Assembly (NCBI GenBank): GCA_913020075.1
Contig: CAJWAE010000002.1
Location: 1 to 53,654 of the forward strand
Direction of reading: 5' to 3'
DNA length: 53,654 nucleotides
Origin: an uncultured Flavobacteriaceae bacterium
GTDB taxonomy: Bacteria; Bacteroidota; Bacteroidia; Flavobacteriales; Flavobacteriaceae
Shown: in pieces, positions 8,074-17,811 of the stretch
How the letters are laid out: each line of letters opens with the position of its first letter
Numbering within the stretch: the first letter of the stretch is position 1
Notes under the pieces: generated by a model
What the model was told of the DNA's origin: nothing
The model's database searches: none
What the model saw: the letters and a program-made list of their open reading frames with translations, nothing else
Program-made: the position numbers and the translations under genes

Positions 8074-8928
8074 ATGGTAATGTCAATGACTGGTTTTGGA
8101 AAAGCTGAAACCGAATGGTTAGATAAGCGTATTAATGTTGAAGTTCGTTCTTTAAATAGTAAAAATGCTGATATAAACCTACGTACACCCTCTTATCTGA
8201 GAGAATTAGACTCAGAAATTAGAAAATATCTTGCTCAACAATTACATCGAGGTAAGATCGATTTAAATATCTTTATTGAATTTAATGGACAATCTGCACC
8301 CAGCAAAATAAATACTACTATAGTAAAGGCATACATGGAGCAGCTTAAAAATATAGGAGGAACCGAAAGTGAACGCTTGGTATTGGCTATGCGTCTTCCT
8401 GACATACTTTCTTCTGACAAAGAAAGTCTCCAAGAAAATGAAAAAGTATTTATTTTTGAACTTTTAGAAAAGGTTGTTGGCGATCTTAATAAATATAGAT
8501 CAGACGAGGGAAACGAATTAGAAAAAGAGTTTCTTTTGAGAATTAGTCTCATTGAAAAATTATTGATAGAAATTGTTAAAGTTGATCCTGAAAGAGGTCA
8601 AAAAATAGAAGCTAAATTACGCTCTTCTTTAGACAATCTTAAGATAGAAATAGATGCTAACCGTTTTGAGCAAGAATTAATTTTTTATATTGAGAAATTT
8701 GATATCACAGAAGAAAAGACACGTCTAAAAAACCATCTTGACTACTTTAAACAAGTAATGGAAAATGATTTCCCAAATGGTAAAAAATTAGCCTTTATTG
8801 CACAAGAAATTGGTCGAGAAGTTAATACTATTGGATCAAAAGCTAATCATTCTGATCTACAAAAAATAGTTGTTCAAATGAAGGATGAGTTAGAAAAAAT
8901 TAAAGAACAATTATTAAACGTACTTTAA
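8074..8928 (+). CDS. yicC: YicC family endoribonuclease
   Basis: The protein has 284 residues, a normal length. The N-terminal M-V-M-S-M-T-G-F-G-K signature fixes the start, and the DUF1732 C-terminus is present (Q-E-L-I-F-Y-I-E-K-F-D-I-T-E-E near 223, then R-L-K-N-H-L, and G-R-E-V-N-T-I-G-S-K-A near 250). YicC proteins are cytoplasmic RNA endonucleases linked to stress and small-RNA turnover. It is 2 bases from gmk; yicC-gmk is a widely conserved pair. Confidence 0.93.
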   Translation: MVMSMTGFGKAETEWLDKRINVEVRSLNSKNADINLRTPSYLRELDSEIRKYLAQQLHRGKIDLNIFIEFNGQSAPSKINTTIVKAYMEQLKNIGGTESERLVLAMRLPDILSSDKESLQENEKVFIFELLEKVVGDLNKYRSDEGNELEKEFLLRISLIEKLLIEIVKVDPERGQKIEAKLRSSLDNLKIEIDANRFEQELIFYIEKFDITEEKTRLKNHLDYFKQVMENDFPNGKKLAFIAQEIGREVNTIGSKANHSDLQKIVVQMKDELEKIKEQLLNVL

Positions 8929-8930
8929 AC

Positions 8931-9500
8931 TTGTTGAACGGAAAACTTATTGTTTTTTCAGCCCCTTCAGGAAGTGGAAAAACAACCCTTGTACGCCATC
9001 TTTTAAAACAAAATCTTCCGCTTGGATTTTCTATCTCTGCTACTTCTAGAGACCCAAGGGGAGAAGAACGGGATAGTTTTGACTATTACTTTATGTCACC
9101 TAAAATGTTTCGAGATAAGATTGAGTTAGGTGAATTTATAGAATATGAGCAGGTTTATAAAAATACTTTTTATGGAACCTTAACATCTGAATTAAAACGT
9201 TTGTGGGGAAATAAAAAACATATACTTTTTGACATCGATGTAAAAGGAGGAATTAATATCAAAAAAATATATCCCGAAAACACTTTGTCTATTTTTATCC
9301 AACCTCCTTCTTTAGAAGAATTGGAGAGTCGTCTCAGAAAAAGAGCTACAGATTCTGAAGAAAAAATACTTGAACGTTTAGATAAAGCAAAAAAAGAGAT
9401 GTCCTTTGCTTCAGAATTTGATATTGTTTTAATCAACGATGATTTAAATATTGCTAAAAAAGAAATTATTCAAAGGGTTGAAGACTTCATTAATTCCTGA
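8931..9500 (+). CDS. gmk: Guanylate kinase
   Basis: The protein has 189 residues and converts GMP to GDP using ATP. The P-loop S-A-P-S-G-S-G-K-T-T lies at about residues 10-19, followed by the GMP-binding segment S-A-T-S-R-D-P-R-G-E and D-Y-Y-F-M-S. There is no ATG near the 5' end; translation must begin at one of two consecutive TTG codons at 8931 and 8934. The gene follows the yicC stop by 2 bases, so coupled initiation on a weak start codon is plausible. Confidence 0.93.
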   Translation: MLNGKLIVFSAPSGSGKTTLVRHLLKQNLPLGFSISATSRDPRGEERDSFDYYFMSPKMFRDKIELGEFIEYEQVYKNTFYGTLTSELKRLWGNKKHILFDIDVKGGINIKKIYPENTLSIFIQPPSLEELESRLRKRATDSEEKILERLDKAKKEMSFASEFDIVLINDDLNIAKKEIIQRVEDFINS

Positions 9501-9509
9501 GGGAATCAT

Positions 9510-9517
9510 TACCTTTG
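9510..9517 (+). promoter_or_regulatory. -7 promoter box directly before nadD
   Basis: TACCTTTG is an exact TAnnTTTG match and ends 4 bases before the GTG start at 9522. Transcription would begin at or within a base or two of the start codon, which predicts a leaderless or near-leaderless mRNA. Confidence 0.55.
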
Positions 9518-9521
9518 CATT

Positions 9522-10109
9522 GTGAAAAAAATCGGTTTATACTTTGGAACCTTTAACCCTATTCATAAGGGTCATCTTACACTAGGAAATTATTTTGCGC
9601 AAAACACTGATTTAAATGAAGTTTGGTTTGTTGTTACTCCCCAGAATCCATTCAAACAAAATGATATCCTATTAGAAGATCATCATCGCTTGGAAATGGT
9701 TCGATTAGCAATTGAAGATCAACCTTATCTAAAAGTTTCTGAGATAGAATTTGACCGTCCTAGGCCTAGTTATACTATTGATACCATTCGGCACTTAATA
9801 AAGCAAGATTCAAAAACAAGTTTTGTGCTACTTATGGGTGAAGACAATATATTACATTTTGATCAGTGGAAAGGTTACCTATCAATTTTAGAACAAATTG
9901 AAATCTATGTGTATCCGAGAAAACATGAAGGGCCTATTCCGATGATTTTTCAAAATCATGAAAAAATTCGATTAATTAATGCACCTAAATTGGCATTCGC
10001 ATCAGAAAAAATAAGAAAAAAAATAGAAGAAGGAAGTTCTGTTCAGTCCCTAATGCCAAAAAAGAGTTGGTCCTATTTGGAAGAAATGGGGTTTTATAAA
10101 ACTCGTTAA
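9522..10109 (+). CDS. nadD: Nicotinate (nicotinamide) nucleotide adenylyltransferase
   Basis: The protein has 195 residues and adenylates nicotinate mononucleotide in NAD biosynthesis. It shows the nucleotidyltransferase motif G-T-F-N-P-I-H-K-G-H (residues 9-18), a conserved F-V-V-T-P-Q-N-P-F-K segment, and a variant of the C-terminal S-T-x-I-R motif (A-S-E-K-I-R). The start is GTG, 4 bases after a perfect -7 box. It follows gmk by 21 bases but has its own promoter. Confidence 0.92.
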   Translation: MKKIGLYFGTFNPIHKGHLTLGNYFAQNTDLNEVWFVVTPQNPFKQNDILLEDHHRLEMVRLAIEDQPYLKVSEIEFDRPRPSYTIDTIRHLIKQDSKTSFVLLMGEDNILHFDQWKGYLSILEQIEIYVYPRKHEGPIPMIFQNHEKIRLINAPKLAFASEKIRKKIEEGSSVQSLMPKKSWSYLEEMGFYKTR

Positions 10110-10146
10110 AAACCATTCTTATTGAGTTACTTATACAAAAACCAAA

Positions 10147-11442
10147 TTAGCTTAAGATTTGAATAAGTTTAATAGCCGTTTCTTTACGGGTATATCTATG
10201 AAGACCTGGAAATTCATTTTTTATTTTCCCTTTTCGGTCAATAGCATTTAATATAAAATCATATATTTCATTTTTGTTTTCTGATAAAATCATTTCTGCA
10301 TAGCTTCCCTGCTTTATGAATTTTCCTGCTTCTGAATCAGGATCACCAATGGATAAAATAGGAACTTCTGTAGCAATATATTCTAGTAATTTACCAGAAA
10401 TCATTTGATTATACGCACCATTAAAAAGGAAATTAAGAAGTAAGTCTCCACTTTTCATCAAAACTATTGCCTCAAAATGGGATATATATCCCAAAAAATT
10501 TAACTCTACTTTATGGAGTAATGCCGTAATTTTTTTTTGGGTTTTTTCGCTAATTTGACCAGCTAAAGAAAATCGAATAGTATACTTTTCTTGGAGTTTT
10601 TCAAGAGCCAACAACACTCCGTCATATAATTGATTTTCTGTCAAGAGCCCAGTAAAAACAATATGGACTTTATCTTGCTTTTTATTGGGGATAGAGTCCA
10701 TTAATTCTGCATCATAGCCATTAGGAATAAAATGAAAATTTTGCTTTGGAGCCACTGTTTTTAGATAATGGTGAAATGCTCCACCAACCGTAGTAATTAT
10801 AGTATCTGCCTGAGAAATAATTCTCTTTTCCTGATTTTTGTCTTCTTTAATAGCCCAAGGCATTTGATAAAACTGATGATTATAAAAAAGAGAAGACCAT
10901 GGATCTCGAAAATCAACAAACCATTTAATCCCAAATTCTTTTTTTAGCTGAAAACCAACCCAATGACAAGAATGAGGTGGACCGGTTGTAATTACACGAG
11001 TAATTTTTTCTTCATCTATTAATTTTCGAGATGCTTTAAGAGCATATGGACGCCATCCTTTTCTTGCATCCGGAATAAAAAAATTTCCACGAATAAACGA
11101 TGTAAATTTTCCAAAAACACTTTGTGTTTTAATTTCTCCTTGGGGAATACCCTTTTTAAATGATGAGGTTGTTAGAAAGGAATACCATCGTAAGGGTTCT
11201 CTTGTTTTAGTTTTAATGGTTGGAATAATTTTGACTTCTTCTTGAAGAGTAATATCTATAACAGAGTAAGAAGCTTTTTTTTCATCAACGGTCACAACAT
11301 ATGGTTTCCATCCTAATATTTTTAAGTACTTAGCAAAATACATCCAACGTTGAACTCCCGATCCTCCTGAAGGAGGCCAGTAGTAGGTGATTATTAAAAC
11401 TTTTTTATTAAACACTTTTGGCTTTATTTTTTTGTCTTCCAT
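10147..11442 (-). CDS. Glycosyltransferase (GT4-like)
   Basis: I place the start at the ATG at 11440-11442, giving 431 residues (M-E-D-K-K-I-K-P-K). A start at 11550 would add 36 residues lying wholly in another frame of the upstream DUF2480 gene and looks artefactual. The N-terminus has the GT-B pattern I-I-T-Y-Y-W-P-P-S-G-G-S-G-V-Q-R-W near residue 15. The middle holds V-I-T-T-G-P-P-H-S, D-F-R-D-P-W-S and F-I-P-N-G-Y-D-A, typical of GT4-like retaining transferases that act on cell-surface glycans. The acceptor is unknown. It overlaps the DUF2480 gene by about 19 bases and may be read as the last gene of the suf transcript. Confidence 0.75.
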   Translation of the reverse strand: MEDKKIKPKVFNKKVLIITYYWPPSGGSGVQRWMYFAKYLKILGWKPYVVTVDEKKASYSVIDITLQEEVKIIPTIKTKTREPLRWYSFLTTSSFKKGIPQGEIKTQSVFGKFTSFIRGNFFIPDARKGWRPYALKASRKLIDEEKITRVITTGPPHSCHWVGFQLKKEFGIKWFVDFRDPWSSLFYNHQFYQMPWAIKEDKNQEKRIISQADTIITTVGGAFHHYLKTVAPKQNFHFIPNGYDAELMDSIPNKKQDKVHIVFTGLLTENQLYDGVLLALEKLQEKYTIRFSLAGQISEKTQKKITALLHKVELNFLGYISHFEAIVLMKSGDLLLNFLFNGAYNQMISGKLLEYIATEVPILSIGDPDSEAGKFIKQGSYAEMILSENKNEIYDFILNAIDRKGKIKNEFPGLHRYTRKETAIKLIQILS

Positions 11443-11933
11443 AAAGGTACGGAAGAACAAGCTTCTCCATAAAACATACTTTTTGCTACACCTTGTAAAC
11501 GCAAAATCAATTGAATGTAAGCGTCTTGAGGAATAGTATGCTCTGAACAACCTTTTATCATTATAGGTTTATCTTTAAATGAGCTAAGATCCATCTCTAA
11601 AATAGTTTTAGAAAATAAGTGCCGCTCTAGATCTTCTAAAGAACCTGAAACAAGAGTTTTTACAAAAGGCTGTAAATAAGATGCTACCAAAAGCGATGCC
11701 CACGCTGGTAAAACAGCATCAGAAGAACATCCCAATGCAACATGATTTTGTTCATATTGAGACCAATTATGGCCTTTTAATAATGTCCTAAAAGGTTTTT
11801 CTCGAAGTAATAATCCTCCCTCTAACCATTGAGATAGATCAAGGAAAGTCCTTGTACCTATTGGGATATAATCCTCAAGATCGAAATTGACCAACAAACT
11901 GTTGGCGACTTTATTGACAATAGCCTGTGACAT
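11424..11933 (-). CDS. DUF2480 family protein
   Basis: The protein has 169 residues and is soluble, with no signal peptide. It matches the DUF2480 family found mainly in Bacteroidota: D-L-E-D-Y-I-P-I-G-T-R near 18, L-L-R-E-K-P-F-R near 41, and several conserved cysteines, including C69 in a G-C-S-S-D context, C129 in I-K-G-C-S-E and C159 in G-E-A-C-S-S. It has no established function. Its place right after the DUF59 gene in the suf operon suggests a role in iron-sulfur assembly or delivery. It starts 2 bases after the DUF59 stop. Confidence 0.8.
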   Translation of the reverse strand: MSQAIVNKVANSLLVNFDLEDYIPIGTRTFLDLSQWLEGGLLLREKPFRTLLKGHNWSQYEQNHVALGCSSDAVLPAWASLLVASYLQPFVKTLVSGSLEDLERHLFSKTILEMDLSSFKDKPIMIKGCSEHTIPQDAYIQLILRLQGVAKSMFYGEACSSVPLWKTKK

Positions 11934-11935
11934 AT

Positions 11936-12259
11936 TTATAACATTCCCAATTCTAGTTTTGCTTCTTCACTCATCAAATCTTGTGACCAAGGAGGGTCAA
12001 AAGTCATTTCCACCTCAGAAGATTTAACCTCATCTAAAGACTTTACTTTTTCTTCAACTTCCATTGGAAGTGATTCTGCAACGGGACAATTGGGAGTAGT
12101 TAAAGTCATTAATATTTTGACGTCCATATCTTCATTGACAAACACATCATAAATCAATCCCAACTCGTAAATATCGACTGGGATTTCTGGGTCATAAATG
12201 GTTTTAAGTACTTTAACTACTTTTTCTCCTAATTCTTGGGTACCTATTGCTTCTGACAT
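11936..12259 (-). CDS. sufT: DUF59/MIP18-family Fe-S assembly protein (SufT-like)
   Basis: The protein has 107 residues. The core motifs are Y-D-P-E-I-P-V-D-I-Y-E-L-G-L-I-Y near 22 and T-T-P-N-C-P-V near 54 with the reactive cysteine, ending D-P-P-W-S-Q-D-L-M-S. Members act in iron-sulfur maturation. It stands 6 bases after sufE inside the suf operon. The symbol reflects family and location rather than experiment. Confidence 0.85.
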   Translation of the reverse strand: MSEAIGTQELGEKVVKVLKTIYDPEIPVDIYELGLIYDVFVNEDMDVKILMTLTTPNCPVAESLPMEVEEKVKSLDEVKSSEVEMTFDPPWSQDLMSEEAKLELGML

Positions 12260-12265
12260 AAGATA

Positions 12266-12691
12266 TTAATTCAATTGTGTTTGAAAAGCCACAGCATACA
12301 TTTTAATTTGCTTGATCATCGAAACCAAACCATTGGCGCGTGTGGGTGATAAATGTTCTTTTAATCCGATTTTATCAATAAAATCAGTACTGGATTCCAT
12401 AATATCTTTAGGGTGTTGATTTGAAAAAACGCGAATCAAAATCGCTATAATACCTTTTGTTATTATTGCATCGCTATCTGCCGTAAAATAAATTTGATTC
12501 TCTTTTAATTCAGCATGAACCCAAACTTTACTTTGACATCCCTTAATGATATTGACTTCTGTTTTATACTCTTGTGCTATAATTGGTAATGATTTACCAA
12601 GATCAATCATATATTCGTAGCGTTGCATCCAGTCTTCGAACATTGAAAATTCTTGAATAATTTCTTCTTGTATAGTTTCTATTGTATTCAC
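12266..12691 (-). CDS. sufE: SufE family sulfur-acceptor protein
   Basis: The protein has 141 residues. It stimulates the cysteine desulfurase SufS and relays persulfide sulfur. The acceptor Cys52 lies in the expected K-G-C-Q-S-K-V-W motif. The usual N-terminal amphipathic segment (E-D-W-M-Q-R-Y-E-Y-M-I-D-L-G) is present. It follows sufS by 16 bases on the minus strand. Confidence 0.93.
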   Translation of the reverse strand: MNTIETIQEEIIQEFSMFEDWMQRYEYMIDLGKSLPIIAQEYKTEVNIIKGCQSKVWVHAELKENQIYFTADSDAIITKGIIAILIRVFSNQHPKDIMESSTDFIDKIGLKEHLSPTRANGLVSMIKQIKMYAVAFQTQLN

Positions 12692-12707
12692 ACTTAAAAT
12701 TATAATA

Positions 12708-13922
12708 TTATTGTAACATCTTGACTGCTTTACGAAGTCCTATCTCGAATAAATCTATTTCCTCAAAGGTATTATAAAAAGAAAAAGAAGCTCTTATAGT
12801 CCCAGGTATCTTATAAAAGTCCATTATGGGCTGAGCACAGTGATGTCCAGTTCTTACTGCAATTCCCATTTGATCTAGGATGCTCCCTATATCGTAGGGA
12901 TGAATTCTACCCACATTAAATGAAATTACAGCAGTTTTCTGAGGGGCTTCCCCATAAATCTTTAAGTCTTCTATTTTTGTTAATTTATTGGTTGCATAAG
13001 CTAAAAGTTCAGCTTCATAGGCAGCTATTTTTTCAAATCCTATGGCATTCATATAATCTAGGGCTGCTCCAAAAGCTATCCCTCCAGCGATATTAGGAGT
13101 ACCTGCCTCAAATTTATGTGGCAAATCTGCATATGTAGTTTTTTCAAAAGTAACACTGGCAATCATTTCTCCTCCTCCCTGATAAGGAGGAAGTTCGTTT
13201 AATAATACTGATTTTCCATAAAGCATTCCAACACCTGTGGGACCACATAATTTATGTGCTGAAGTAACATAATAATCTACATCTAGAGCCTGAAGATCAG
13301 CCTTAATATGAGGTGAAGCTTGAGCGCCATCCAAAAGAACTTTAGCTCCAAAACCATGGGCTTTATCAATTATTTCTTGAATAGGATTAACTGTTCCCAA
13401 GGCATTGGAAACGTGATTAACAAAAACTAATTTAGTTCTTTCAGATAATAAGTCTTCATAAATATTCATCTCAAGCGTACCTTGTTCAGTCATTGGGATG
13501 ACTTTTAAAACAGCCCCCGTTTTCTCACAAAGCATTTGCCAGGGAACAATATTAGAATGATGTTCCATGGCTGAGATTATTAATTCATCTCCCTTTTTTA
13601 GGGATGGTGAATAACCTGATGCAATTAAATTGATACTCTCAGTTGTTCCACTGGTGAATATAACTTCGTATGGATAGGCAATGTTAAAGTGCTTTTGGAT
13701 TGTGGCTCGTGCATTTTCATATGCCTCTGTAGCCTCTTGACTAAGACGGTGAACTCCACGGTGTATATTTGCGTTATAACGAGAGTAATAATCTACAATA
13801 ACATCAATTACCTGTTGGGGAGTTTGAGAGGTTGCTGCATTATCAAAATAAACCAATGGGTTTCCATTTATCTCTCTAGATAATATGGGAAAATCTTTTC
13901 GAATATATTTTACATCAAACAT
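12708..13922 (-). CDS. sufS: Cysteine desulfurase SufS
   Basis: The protein has 404 residues, typical of the group II desulfurases. The PLP lysine is K224 in T-S-A-H-K-L-C-G-P-T-G, and the catalytic cysteine is C362 in R-T-G-H-H-C-A-Q-P. It releases sulfane sulfur from L-cysteine and passes it through SufE to SufBCD. The start codon directly abuts the sufD stop. Confidence 0.95.
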   Translation of the reverse strand: MFDVKYIRKDFPILSREINGNPLVYFDNAATSQTPQQVIDVIVDYYSRYNANIHRGVHRLSQEATEAYENARATIQKHFNIAYPYEVIFTSGTTESINLIASGYSPSLKKGDELIISAMEHHSNIVPWQMLCEKTGAVLKVIPMTEQGTLEMNIYEDLLSERTKLVFVNHVSNALGTVNPIQEIIDKAHGFGAKVLLDGAQASPHIKADLQALDVDYYVTSAHKLCGPTGVGMLYGKSVLLNELPPYQGGGEMIASVTFEKTTYADLPHKFEAGTPNIAGGIAFGAALDYMNAIGFEKIAAYEAELLAYATNKLTKIEDLKIYGEAPQKTAVISFNVGRIHPYDIGSILDQMGIAVRTGHHCAQPIMDFYKIPGTIRASFSFYNTFEEIDLFEIGLRKAVKMLQ

Positions 13923-15239
13923 CTATAATTCAAAACCTAAATTCACGCCTAACTTATTGGCGATTTGTTGATTAATACGTTTTTTAAGAGATGGTAATTG
14001 AACGCTATCCAAAACATTATTAGCAAATGCATAAGTCATTAAAGCTTTTGCCTCTTTTTCAGGAATTCCCCTTGAACGCATATAAAATAAAACTTCTTCG
14101 TTTAATTGCCCAATAGTACATCCGTGGGAACATTTTACATCATCTGCAAAAATTTCTAGTTGGGGTTTCGTATTGACTGTTGCGTTATCATCAATAAGAA
14201 TATTATTATTTTGCTGAAAAGCATTAGTTTTTTGAGCAATTTTATCTACCAAAATTTTACCATTAAAGACTCCTTCGGATCGATTTGAAAAAATACTTTT
14301 ATAATCTTGATGACTTTCACAATTAGGTTGAGCATGATGAACTAAAGTTGAATGATCTACATGTTGCTTACCTTCTAAAATAGTTACTCCTTTTAAAGTA
14401 GATAAAGCATGTTCTCCTTTGTGAAAATAGTTTAGATTATTACGGATTAATTTACCTCCAAGCGAAAAAGTATGGACACTTGCATGGCTATTTTTTTCTT
14501 GATGAATATATGTGCTGTCAATTAAGGAAGCTGAAGGAAGGTCATTTTGTAGTTTATAATAATCTAAAAAAGAATCTTTGTGTAAGTAGATTTCTGAAAC
14601 ACTATTAGTGACTACAGGATGTTCTTTTAAACTTTGATGTCGTTCAATGATTTGTACTTGCGCATTTTGGTCAACAACAATTAAATTTCGCGGCTGCAAC
14701 CACAATGCATTTTCATTTCCTGAGGAAAAATGAATAATTTCAATAGGTTTTTCAGCTACTGTACTTTTCGGTATGTAAATAAATGCTCCTTCTTTGGCAT
14801 AGGATGTATTCAATGCCGTGAGACTGTCGTCTTGAGGAGCCATTTTATTAAAATACGCGTTAATTAGTTTTCGGTATTTGGGTTTAATTAAAGCTGCAGA
14901 CATAAGACAGACATCTAAGCCGTCATGGGTAGTGTTTGATAGAAAAGGACTATAAACACCATCAATGAAAATAACTTTATAGGTGTCTGTGTCATATAAA
15001 AAATATTTTCTTACATCTTTTAGCTCAATAGTCGCTTCTGATTTTGGAAACAAGGAATAATCTTGGCTGATTAAACTAGCTAACGAAGTGTATTTCCATG
15101 CTTCATCTTTTTTGGTAGGAAATCCCTTTTCTTCAAATATTTTTAGGGCCTTAGCACGTGTTTTATGTACGCTATCGGAAAGATCTAACCCTTCTTCAAA
15201 TGCTAAATAAGAAGATAATAATTTTTCTTTAAACTCCAT
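13923..15239 (-). CDS. sufD: Fe-S cluster assembly protein SufD
   Basis: The protein has 438 residues with the SufB/SufD C-terminal beta-helix core (V-D-H-S-T-L-V-H-H near 294, F-A-D-D-V-K-C-S-H-G-C-T-I-G near 365, R-S-R-G-I-P near 389). It partners SufB and SufC in the scaffold complex. Spacing to sufC is 1 base and to sufS zero, a tightly coupled operon. Confidence 0.95.
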   Translation of the reverse strand: MEFKEKLLSSYLAFEEGLDLSDSVHKTRAKALKIFEEKGFPTKKDEAWKYTSLASLISQDYSLFPKSEATIELKDVRKYFLYDTDTYKVIFIDGVYSPFLSNTTHDGLDVCLMSAALIKPKYRKLINAYFNKMAPQDDSLTALNTSYAKEGAFIYIPKSTVAEKPIEIIHFSSGNENALWLQPRNLIVVDQNAQVQIIERHQSLKEHPVVTNSVSEIYLHKDSFLDYYKLQNDLPSASLIDSTYIHQEKNSHASVHTFSLGGKLIRNNLNYFHKGEHALSTLKGVTILEGKQHVDHSTLVHHAQPNCESHQDYKSIFSNRSEGVFNGKILVDKIAQKTNAFQQNNNILIDDNATVNTKPQLEIFADDVKCSHGCTIGQLNEEVLFYMRSRGIPEKEAKALMTYAFANNVLDSVQLPSLKKRINQQIANKLGVNLGFEL

Positions 15240-15240
15240 A

Positions 15241-15987
15241 TTAAGCTAATTCTTTTATCCAATCATATCCCTTAGCTTCCAATTCGTGTGCTAATTCTTT
15301 GGTGCCAGATTTAACAATTCTACCATCAAAAAGAACATGTACAAAATCAGGTACTATATATTCTAATAAGCGCTGATAGTGAGTAATTACGACCACTGCA
15401 TTGTCTTTACTTTTTAATTTATTCACACCATTTGCAACAATTTTTAAGGCATCAATATCTAATCCAGAATCGGTTTCATCTAATATGGCAAGAGATGGCT
15501 CTAACATCGCCATCTGAAAAATTTCATTCCGCTTTTTTTCACCACCTGAAAAGCCTTCATTTAGTGATCGTGATAGAAATTTAGAATCAATTTCTAAAAG
15601 CTTGGCAGTATCTCTGATTTTCTTTAGTAGCTCACTGGCAGGCATATCTTTTAACCCATTTGCTTTTCGATGGGCATTGATTGCAGTCTTAATAAAGTTA
15701 GTTACCGTAACCCCGGGAATCTCAACAGGGTATTGGAAGGAAATGAATACACCCAAGTGAGCTCTTTCTTCTGCATTAAGTTCAGCAAGGTCTGTACCCT
15801 TTAAAAGCATCTTGCCTTTAGTGACCTGATAGTCTTCGTTTCCTGCAATAGCAGAGGAAAGTGTGCTTTTTCCAGAACCATTAGGGCCCATAATAGCATG
15901 AACCTCACCTGCTTTAACGTCTAAGTCAATTCCTTTTAAAATATCTTTTCCCTCTACTTGGGCGTGTAAATTTTCAATCGTTAACAT
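15241..15987 (-). CDS. sufC: Fe-S cluster assembly ATPase SufC
   Basis: The protein has 248 residues and is a soluble ABC-type ATPase. Walker A is G-P-N-G-S-G-K-S-T near residue 34, the signature is F-S-G-G-E-K-K-R-N-E, and Walker B is L-A-I-L-D-E-T-D-S-G-L-D. It drives conformational change of SufB and SufD during cluster assembly. It lies 12 bases downstream of sufB. Confidence 0.96.
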   Translation of the reverse strand: MLTIENLHAQVEGKDILKGIDLDVKAGEVHAIMGPNGSGKSTLSSAIAGNEDYQVTKGKMLLKGTDLAELNAEERAHLGVFISFQYPVEIPGVTVTNFIKTAINAHRKANGLKDMPASELLKKIRDTAKLLEIDSKFLSRSLNEGFSGGEKKRNEIFQMAMLEPSLAILDETDSGLDIDALKIVANGVNKLKSKDNAVVVITHYQRLLEYIVPDFVHVLFDGRIVKSGTKELAHELEAKGYDWIKELA

Positions 15988-15999
15988 ACTTGGTTTTTT

Positions 16000-17445
16000 T
16001 TATCCCACAGATCCTTCTAGGGAGATTTCTAACAATTTTTGTGCTTCTACTGCGAATTCCATAGGAAGTTTATTTAACACTTCTTTACTAAATCCATTAA
16101 CAATTAATGCAATTGCCTTTTCGGTATCAATACCTCTTTGATTGCAATAAAATATTTGTTCTTCTCCAATTTTACTTGTTGTGGCTTCATGTTCTATTTG
16201 GGCAGAGTTACTCTTTGCTTCGATGTAAGGAAAGGTATGAGCACCACAGTCATTACCCATCAATAAAGAGTCACATTGAGAAAAATTACGTGCATTTTTA
16301 GCACGAGCTCCTACTTTTACCAAACCACGATAACTGTTTTGAGATTGTCCTGCAGAAATACCTTTAGAAATTATTGTACTTCGAGTATTTTTACCCAGGT
16401 GAATCATTTTTGTTCCAGTATCAGCTTGTTGATAATTATTAGTTACAGCGATTGAATAAAATTCACCTATTGAATGGTCTCCTTTTAAAATACACGAGGG
16501 ATATTTCCAAGTTACTGCAGAACCAGTTTCTACTTGAGTCCAAGAAATTTTTGATCGATTATGACAGATTCCCCGCTTGGTAACAAAATTAAAAACACCC
16601 CCTTTACCTTCTTTATTCCCAGGATACCAATTTTGAACGGTTGAATATTTAATTTCTGCATCATCCAACGCAATAAGTTCAACAACAGCTGCATGAAGCT
16701 GATTTTCATCTCTCGAAGGAGCTGTACAACCTTCTAAATAGCTAACATAACTTCCTTCATCTGCAATGACCAAGGTGCGCTCAAATTGACCAGTACCTGC
16801 CTGGTTGATCCTAAAATAAGTAGATAATTCCATAGGACAACGAACTCCTTTGGGTATATAACAAAAAGAACCATCAGTAAAAACAGCGCTGTTTAAGCCG
16901 GCATAATAATTATCTTTAGGTGGAATAACGGAACCAATATATTTTTTGACCAATTCAGGATATTCTTTAATGGCTTCTGAAATTGGGCAAAAAATAATTC
17001 CTTTTTTTGCTAGAGTATCTCTAAAAGTAGTAGCTACTGAAACAGAATCAATTACGATATCGACAGCCACTCCTGAGAGTTTTTTTTGTTCATCAATAGA
17101 TATGCCTAGTTTGTTAAATGTTTCTAACAATTCAGGATCAACTTGATCTAAGCTATCATACTTAGCCTTTTTTTTAGGTGCAGAGTAATAAGAAATAGCT
17201 TGTAAATCTGGTTTTTTATACTTGACATTTGCCCAATCAGGCTCTTCCATTTTTACCCAAGATTCATAAGCGTCTAGACGCCATTGTGTCATCCATTCGG
17301 GTTCTTCTTTTTTTTCTGATATTCGTCGAACAATATCTTCACTTAAACCAATAGGAAAAGTGTCTGATTCAATATCCGTGTAAAAACCGTATTCATATTC
17401 TTTGGTTTCTAATTCTTTTTTTAGCTCTTCTTCTGTATATGCCAT
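16000..17445 (-). CDS. sufB: Fe-S cluster assembly scaffold SufB
   Basis: The protein has 481 residues, full length for the family. Conserved stretches include [25 protein letters not shown] and [16 protein letters not shown], which hold cysteines of the scaffold. It is the [4Fe-4S] scaffold on which SufC and SufD act. It follows sufA by 9 bases. Confidence 0.96.
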   Translation of the reverse strand: MAYTEEELKKELETKEYEYGFYTDIESDTFPIGLSEDIVRRISEKKEEPEWMTQWRLDAYESWVKMEEPDWANVKYKKPDLQAISYYSAPKKKAKYDSLDQVDPELLETFNKLGISIDEQKKLSGVAVDIVIDSVSVATTFRDTLAKKGIIFCPISEAIKEYPELVKKYIGSVIPPKDNYYAGLNSAVFTDGSFCYIPKGVRCPMELSTYFRINQAGTGQFERTLVIADEGSYVSYLEGCTAPSRDENQLHAAVVELIALDDAEIKYSTVQNWYPGNKEGKGGVFNFVTKRGICHNRSKISWTQVETGSAVTWKYPSCILKGDHSIGEFYSIAVTNNYQQADTGTKMIHLGKNTRSTIISKGISAGQSQNSYRGLVKVGARAKNARNFSQCDSLLMGNDCGAHTFPYIEAKSNSAQIEHEATTSKIGEEQIFYCNQRGIDTEKAIALIVNGFSKEVLNKLPMEFAVEAQKLLEISLEGSVG

Positions 17446-17454
17446 TTTTATTTT

Positions 17455-17784
17455 TTATAACGAAAAACTCTCACCGCAGCCGCAAGTTCTTTCTGCATTA
17501 GGATTGTTAAATATAAATCCTTTTCCGTTAAGCCCTCCGGAGTATTCTAATGTGGTTCCTATAAGATACAACAAACTTTTTTTGTCAACTAAAATTTTTA
17601 CTTGATTGTCTTCAAAGAATTTATCATCTTCTTGAAGTGTTTTATCAAATTTTAATTCATAAGATAAGCCTGAACAACCTCCGCTTTTGACACCAACACG
17701 AACATAATCATTGGTTGGATCGAAACCATCTTCTTTCATCATGATTGCTACTTTTTCTCGAGCTGTTTGGGCAACCTTAATCAT
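17455..17784 (-). CDS. sufA: A-type iron-sulfur carrier (HesB/IscA/SufA family)
   Basis: The protein has 109 residues with the three family cysteines: C37 in S-G-G-C-S-G-L-S-Y and C101 and C103 in the C-terminal T-C-G-C-G-E motif. It carries Fe-S clusters from the SufBCD scaffold to apoproteins. It is the first gene of the suf operon on the minus strand. A near-consensus -7 box and a pair of direct repeats lie upstream. Confidence 0.93.
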   Translation of the reverse strand: MIKVAQTAREKVAIMMKEDGFDPTNDYVRVGVKSGGCSGLSYELKFDKTLQEDDKFFEDNQVKILVDKKSLLYLIGTTLEYSGGLNGKGFIFNNPNAERTCGCGESFSL

Positions 17785-17811
17785 TAATTGAAAATTATTT
17801 AAAATATTGTG

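Noticed and set aside
11443-11550. N-terminal extension of 36 residues on the glycosyltransferase
   Set aside because: It lies entirely within another frame of the DUF2480 gene, and the GT fold begins shortly after the ATG at 11442.
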